Source of the DNA: Candidatus Melainabacteria bacterium
Lineage (GTDB): Bacteria; Cyanobacteriota; Vampirovibrionia; Gastranaerophilales; Gastranaerophilaceae
Direction of reading: 5' to 3'
DNA length: 64,000 nucleotides
NCBI GenBank assembly: GCA_003258725.1
Contig: QHMG01000004.1
Span: 433,499 to 497,498 of the forward strand
The notes below the pieces were generated by a model that saw only the letters and a list, made by a program, of their open reading frames with translations, was not told where the DNA came from and searched no databases. The translations under genes were made by a program, and so were the position numbers. Below, piece by piece: positions 60,568-64,000 of this stretch. How positions within the stretch are numbered: position 1 is the stretch's first letter; each line of letters begins with the position of its first letter.

Positions 60568-61908
60568 ATGCAACAAGGTAAAATGAGAATGCCGACATCT
60601 GCTGACTTAATGTCAATGTGGAACGCTTCAGGGTTAAAAAGCAAAATTATATTTACTATTTTAATGATTGCAGCCTTCCGTTTTGGCGTTCAAATGCCTG
60701 TGTTCGGTATAAATAACGCTATATTCTCAAATATCGCTAGTGGCAATAATTTAATCGGATTCTTAGATTTATTTTCTGGTGGTGCTTTAGGTAAAGTTTC
60801 TATCTTTGCTTTAGGTATCGGACCATTCATCACAGCATCTATCATTATTCAATTAATGGCTGTAGTTATACCTTCTTTAGAAAAACTTCAAAAAGAAGAA
60901 GGCGAAGCAGGTCGCAGAAAATTGTCTCAATACACTAGAATTTTTACGGTAATCTTGGCTGCGTTCCAAGCTGTAATTTTCATGGTGTATATGAATCACT
61001 TACCGGGGGCTATTCTTCCTGGAATAAATCCGGTGATGTTCTATATTAGTTCAGTAGCTGTTCTTACAGCAGGCTCTGTTCTTGTAATGTGGCTTTCTGA
61101 ACTTATTACAGAAAAAGGTATAGGTAATGGCGGTTCATTGATTATATTTATTGGTATCATTTCTGGTATCCCAATTTATTCATCAAGAACTGCTCAAATG
61201 GTAGCAAGAGATTCATCTTTAGGCTTCGGCTTATTTATGTTACTTCTTATCTTCTTTGCAACAATGGTTGTAATCGTTATTATGCAAGAAGCTGTAAGAA
61301 AGGTTACCATTATTAATCCAAAACGCCAAGTTGGTAACAAGGTTTATGGCGGTGTGAATACTTTCATTCCGTTCAAACTTAATCCGGGTGGTGTTATGCC
61401 GATTATCTTTGCTATTGCGATTTTGTTATTCCCAACAACCGCTTTAAGTTTAGTGGGTCAAGCTAACTTACCGGCTGGTTGGATTAAAAATTCTGTTATG
61501 GGCTTGACTCAATTCTTAAGTCCAGATGGAATTCCGTATTATATCATTTATTTCTTGTTAATCTTTGCGTTGACATTCTTCTATGCATCAATTATGCCGA
61601 ATATGCAACCAAAAGATATTGCAACAAATTTGAAAAAATACGGTTCTTCTATTCCAGGTATTAAACCTGGTAAACCAACAGCAGAGGCTTTAGATAAAAT
61701 CTTAAGCAAGACAACCTTTATTGGTGCAATTGCACTTGGTTTGATTGCATTGGTTCCATCTTTTGCGTCTTATGCTACAGGCATCAAGACCTTGCAAGGT
61801 ATCGGAGCTACATCACTAATCATCATGGTTGGGGTTGCTTTGGATTTGATTAATCAAGTTCGCTCTCACTTGTTGGCAAGAAATTACGAAACATTCTTGA
61901 AACAGTAG
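60568..61908 (+). CDS. secY: Preprotein translocase subunit SecY
   Basis: This 446-aa protein channel subunit has ten membrane helices. IIFTILMIAAFRFGVQMPVFG, LGIGPFITASIIIQL, EKGIGNGGSLIIFIGI and a C-terminal VALDLINQVRSHLL are typical. Two bases separate it from rplO and no ribosome site is present, so translation is probably coupled. A terminator follows; adk and map, the usual next genes, are absent. Confidence 0.97.
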   Translation: MQQGKMRMPTSADLMSMWNASGLKSKIIFTILMIAAFRFGVQMPVFGINNAIFSNIASGNNLIGFLDLFSGGALGKVSIFALGIGPFITASIIIQLMAVVIPSLEKLQKEEGEAGRRKLSQYTRIFTVILAAFQAVIFMVYMNHLPGAILPGINPVMFYISSVAVLTAGSVLVMWLSELITEKGIGNGGSLIIFIGIISGIPIYSSRTAQMVARDSSLGFGLFMLLLIFFATMVVIVIMQEAVRKVTIINPKRQVGNKVYGGVNTFIPFKLNPGGVMPIIFAIAILLFPTTALSLVGQANLPAGWIKNSVMGLTQFLSPDGIPYYIIYFLLIFALTFFYASIMPNMQPKDIATNLKKYGSSIPGIKPGKPTAEALDKILSKTTFIGAIALGLIALVPSFASYATGIKTLQGIGATSLIIMVGVALDLINQVRSHLLARNYETFLKQ

Positions 61909-61918
61909 AATATATTAC

Positions 61919-61958
61919 AAAGGAGTACTTTTTAATTTTTAAGTACTCCTTTGATTTT
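61919..61958 (+). terminator. Terminator of the rpsE-secY operon
   Basis: AAAGGAGTACTT pairs with AAGTACTCCTTT and is followed by GATTTTTT. Confidence 0.88.
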
Positions 61959-61974
61959 TTATTAAGGATAAAGT

Positions 61975-63186
61975 ATGAGAAAATTTATTAACATTATTGC
62001 TTTTGTTTTAGCATTTTTAATTATTGGTTTTATGCTAGTACCAACAAAAACAGTGAATAGAGACTCTAAAGTTTATGTTGAACATGAATGGGATACTTTA
62101 GACACCGTTGTACTAGGTTCTCCGAAGATGCTAACAGTGCCATCAATTCACAAATCAATTCTTGGTTACGGATATATAGTAAAAAACGAAGCACAAATGA
62201 AAAAAGATGCTGGTAAACCAATACAACAAGTAAATCCTGCATTATATTCGGGCATTTTAAAGCAATCAGATGAGATTGCAAGAGAATTAAAAGGCAAAAA
62301 TGTTAATGTTCAAAGATTAAATCCGGAAGTTCTTGATGCAGCTGAACTTCAATATATGAAGTATGTTCAACAAGGTAATAATTTTTTGTTTCCTAAAAAT
62401 TCATTTGTTGTAATTGGTAACAACGTTATCGAATGTGCTACACGTGCACCAATGAATGATAAAAACAGATTTATTGTAAGACGCATTTTGAAGCCTTTAA
62501 CTAAAGAAGATCCTTCTATAAGATACGTTGCAGCACCTATTCCGTCACCTTCTTTTCCCGAAAAATCATTGTATATTGAAGGTAATGACGTTTTGGTTGA
62601 TGGAAAAAATGTTTATGTAGGTCACTCTGGACGTGGTACAAGTTCAACAGGCGTAAGATGGTTGCAATCAGTTTTAGGCCCTAACTATAAAGTTTATAGC
62701 ATTGATATAAATGGTTTTGTAAACTTAGATGATGTTTTAACTTTGATTAGACCTAAATTAGCTGTAAGAGTTCCAAGCGCAATTACAAGTGAAATGCCAA
62801 AACCTTTAGCAAATTGGGAATTTATTGATGTAAATCCTGAAGATGCTAAACAATATGCTTCAAGCATTATTGTTGTAGGTCCAAACAGAGTTTTGGTAGA
62901 CGAAAGATTTGAAAACTTGATTACAGAATTAAGAAACAAAGAGGTTGATGTAACTTCTGTTCCATTTGACGATGTTGTAGAAATGGGCGGTGGTTTAGCT
63001 GATTTCTATGTTCCGTTAAAGAGAAATTACGACCACGAAATGAATTCTGTAAAATTAAACAAAGAATTCTTTATCGAAAAAGGTAATGAAATTCTTGAAA
63101 CGATTAAAACTTTTGATTATGCAGAATTTTTTACAAATGCACAAACATTAGTTACAGAAAAAATTAATACATTAATGAATAAATAA
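61975..63186 (+). CDS. Membrane-anchored amidinotransferase/pentein-like protein lacking catalytic Cys
   Basis: This 403-aa protein has an N-terminal membrane helix (about residues 5-22) and a pentein-fold domain. EWDTLDTVVLGSP near 38-50 and VYVGHSGRGTSSTGVRWL near 214-231 resemble glycine amidinotransferase/arginine deiminase motifs, including a His and Arg. The C-terminal GGGxHC motif is replaced by GGGLADFY (338-345). The only cysteine is Cys154, elsewhere. The enzyme therefore seems inactive as an amidinotransferase and may be a binding protein at the membrane. AAGGATAAA precedes the ATG. Confidence 0.75.
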   Translation: MRKFINIIAFVLAFLIIGFMLVPTKTVNRDSKVYVEHEWDTLDTVVLGSPKMLTVPSIHKSILGYGYIVKNEAQMKKDAGKPIQQVNPALYSGILKQSDEIARELKGKNVNVQRLNPEVLDAAELQYMKYVQQGNNFLFPKNSFVVIGNNVIECATRAPMNDKNRFIVRRILKPLTKEDPSIRYVAAPIPSPSFPEKSLYIEGNDVLVDGKNVYVGHSGRGTSSTGVRWLQSVLGPNYKVYSIDINGFVNLDDVLTLIRPKLAVRVPSAITSEMPKPLANWEFIDVNPEDAKQYASSIIVVGPNRVLVDERFENLITELRNKEVDVTSVPFDDVVEMGGGLADFYVPLKRNYDHEMNSVKLNKEFFIEKGNEILETIKTFDYAEFFTNAQTLVTEKINTLMNK

Positions 63187-63189
63187 TTT

Positions 63190-63215
63190 AAGAGGGCGAA
63201 AGCTCTCTTTTATTT
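63190..63215 (+). terminator. Intrinsic terminator
   Basis: AAGAGGGC pairs with GCTCTCTT (one G-T pair) across a GAAA tetraloop and runs into TTTATTTTTATT. Confidence 0.8.
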
Positions 63216-63279
63216 TTATTAAAAATTTGATTTTTATATATTTATAGTATGATAAATATATAGAAACAAAGGAGATAAA

Positions 63280-63900
63280 ATGGAAAGCACAACAAGAAAT
63301 AAAATCCTAAGCTACGTTCCAACTGTTATTGAAGCATCTTCAAGAGGTGAACGTTCTTTTGATATCTTTTCAAGGCTTTTAAGAGAAAGAATTATTTTCT
63401 TAGGAGACGAAATAGATGATGAATTAGCAAATTCAATTGTTGCACAAATGTTGTTATTAGACAGTGAAAATCCTGAAAAAGATATCATGTTATATATCAA
63501 CAGCCCTGGTGGTGTAATTACGGCGGGTATGGCTATTTACGATACAATGCAGTTGATTAAAGCTGATGTTCAAACAATTTGTATTGGTGAAGCTGCATCA
63601 ATGGGTGCTTTCTTGCTTTGCTCTGGTACAAAAGGAAAGAGAATGGCTTTGCCAAGTGCAAGAATTATGATTCACCAACCTTTAGGCGGTGCTCAAGGTC
63701 AAGCAACAGACATTGAATTAGAAGCAAAAGAAATTTTGCGTATGAAAAAGATGTTGACAACAATTATTGCAGAAAATTCTGGACAAAAAGTTGAAAAAGT
63801 AGTTGAAGATTGCGAACGTGACCACTATTTGTCAGCTCAAGAAGCTATGGAATATGGTTTGATTGACAAAGTTTTAATGTCTACTCACGATAACAAATAA
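63280..63900 (+). CDS. clpP: ATP-dependent Clp protease proteolytic subunit
   Basis: This 206-aa serine protease forms the barrel that degrades proteins fed by ClpX/ClpA/ClpC. The triad is Ser107 in GEAASMGAFLL, His132 in MIHQPLGG and Asp181 in CERDHY, each shifted by 10 from E. coli numbering. LYINSPGG is also present. AAGGAGA precedes the ATG. No clpX follows within the window. Confidence 0.97.
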   Translation: MESTTRNKILSYVPTVIEASSRGERSFDIFSRLLRERIIFLGDEIDDELANSIVAQMLLLDSENPEKDIMLYINSPGGVITAGMAIYDTMQLIKADVQTICIGEAASMGAFLLCSGTKGKRMALPSARIMIHQPLGGAQGQATDIELEAKEILRMKKMLTTIIAENSGQKVEKVVEDCERDHYLSAQEAMEYGLIDKVLMSTHDNK

Positions 63901-63927
63901 TTATTTTTATAAAATTAATAAAACCAT

Positions 63928-63979
63928 GTAGTGGCGCAGGTTTCAGCTGAAACCTGCGCCACTACTATAATTTTTTTTA
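63928..63979 (+). terminator. Strong terminator after clpP
   Basis: GTAGTGGCGCAGGTTTCAG and its exact reverse complement form a 38-bp perfect palindrome (63928-63965), followed by TATAATTTTTTTT. The remaining bases to the window end show nothing else. Confidence 0.9.
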
Positions 63980-64000
63980 TCCCATATATAATTGAGTATA

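Noticed and set aside
1..64000. CRISPR array, IS element, rRNA or prophage
   Set aside because: No regularly spaced direct repeats, no intact transposase, no rRNA and no phage structural genes were seen on either strand.

Overview
This window is about 64 kb of AT-rich chromosome from a flagellated, anaerobic-looking bacterium. The best fit is a non-photosynthetic cyanobacterial relative of the Gastranaerophilales / Melainabacteria (Vampirovibrionia) type. The reasons are lineage-style pseudopilins beginning FTLAETL, an N-terminally extended RecG, a Na+-pumping oxaloacetate decarboxylase beside PEP carboxykinase, a flagellar basal-body cluster, and no photosynthesis or respiration genes. The placement is inference from gene content; no database search was possible.

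Layout. 1-2.9 kb: the edge of an unknown zinc-ribbon gene, an orphan radical SAM/SPASM enzyme, rimI and a BioY-like transporter. 3.0-9.3 kb: a frameshifted small gene, a pseudopilin, an LD-carboxypeptidase, dnaX, YhcH and GIY-YIG genes fired from one very short divergent promoter, and an exported protein. 9.3-14.6 kb (minus strand): a REC-PAS-kinase/NarL pair, lepB, a polyprenyl synthase, a lipoyl-type acyltransferase, and a Spy-like protein behind a broken sigma-region-4 gene. 14.8-21.6 kb: an NSS symporter, a csaB / KDG kinase / KDPG aldolase group, and a CHASE2 adenylate cyclase coupled to a lone receiver protein. 21.6-27 kb: ruvC, a TIGR02757 protein, tadA and an OmpR-type two-component pair. 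27-34.5 kb: an M16 protease, recG, thymidine kinase, mini-RNase III and tRNA-Ala. 34.6-36.4 kb is the only clearly accessory patch: a beheaded serine recombinase, an HNH nuclease and a possible tiny ORF. 36.5-46.2 kb: a degenerate hydrolase, then a regulator/kinase pair leading into flgB-flgC-fliE-fliF-fliG-fliH-fliI. 46.2-49.3 kb: a C-terminal processing protease, a second pseudopilin between REP-like palindromes, and a secreted HExxH protein. 49.4-54.4 kb: oadG-oadA-oadB-pckA. 54.5-64 kb: a QueD-like protein, dnaE, rpsE-rpmD-rplO-secY, a membrane-anchored pentein lacking its cysteine, and clpP.

How the parts fit. PEP carboxykinase plus Na+-pumping oxaloacetate decarboxylase would turn PEP into pyruvate while making ATP and a sodium gradient, and the NSS symporter could spend that gradient. 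KDG kinase and KDPG aldolase feed sugar acids to pyruvate. The many sensory genes and the flagellar cluster suggest a motile, environment-sensing cell.

The most notable signals are not classical features. (1) At least eight genes have a sigma-70-like -10 box ending exactly 6 nt before the start codon, which implies leaderless mRNAs and corrects several starts. (2) A 46-bp palindrome occurs twice in opposite orientation, at 458-503 and 55251-55296. (3) dnaX carries an in-frame A AAA AAG slippery heptamer followed by a -1 stop, and two small genes each look one A short in an A5 run. (4) Two enzyme-fold proteins, at 36456 and 61975, lack their expected catalytic nucleophile.
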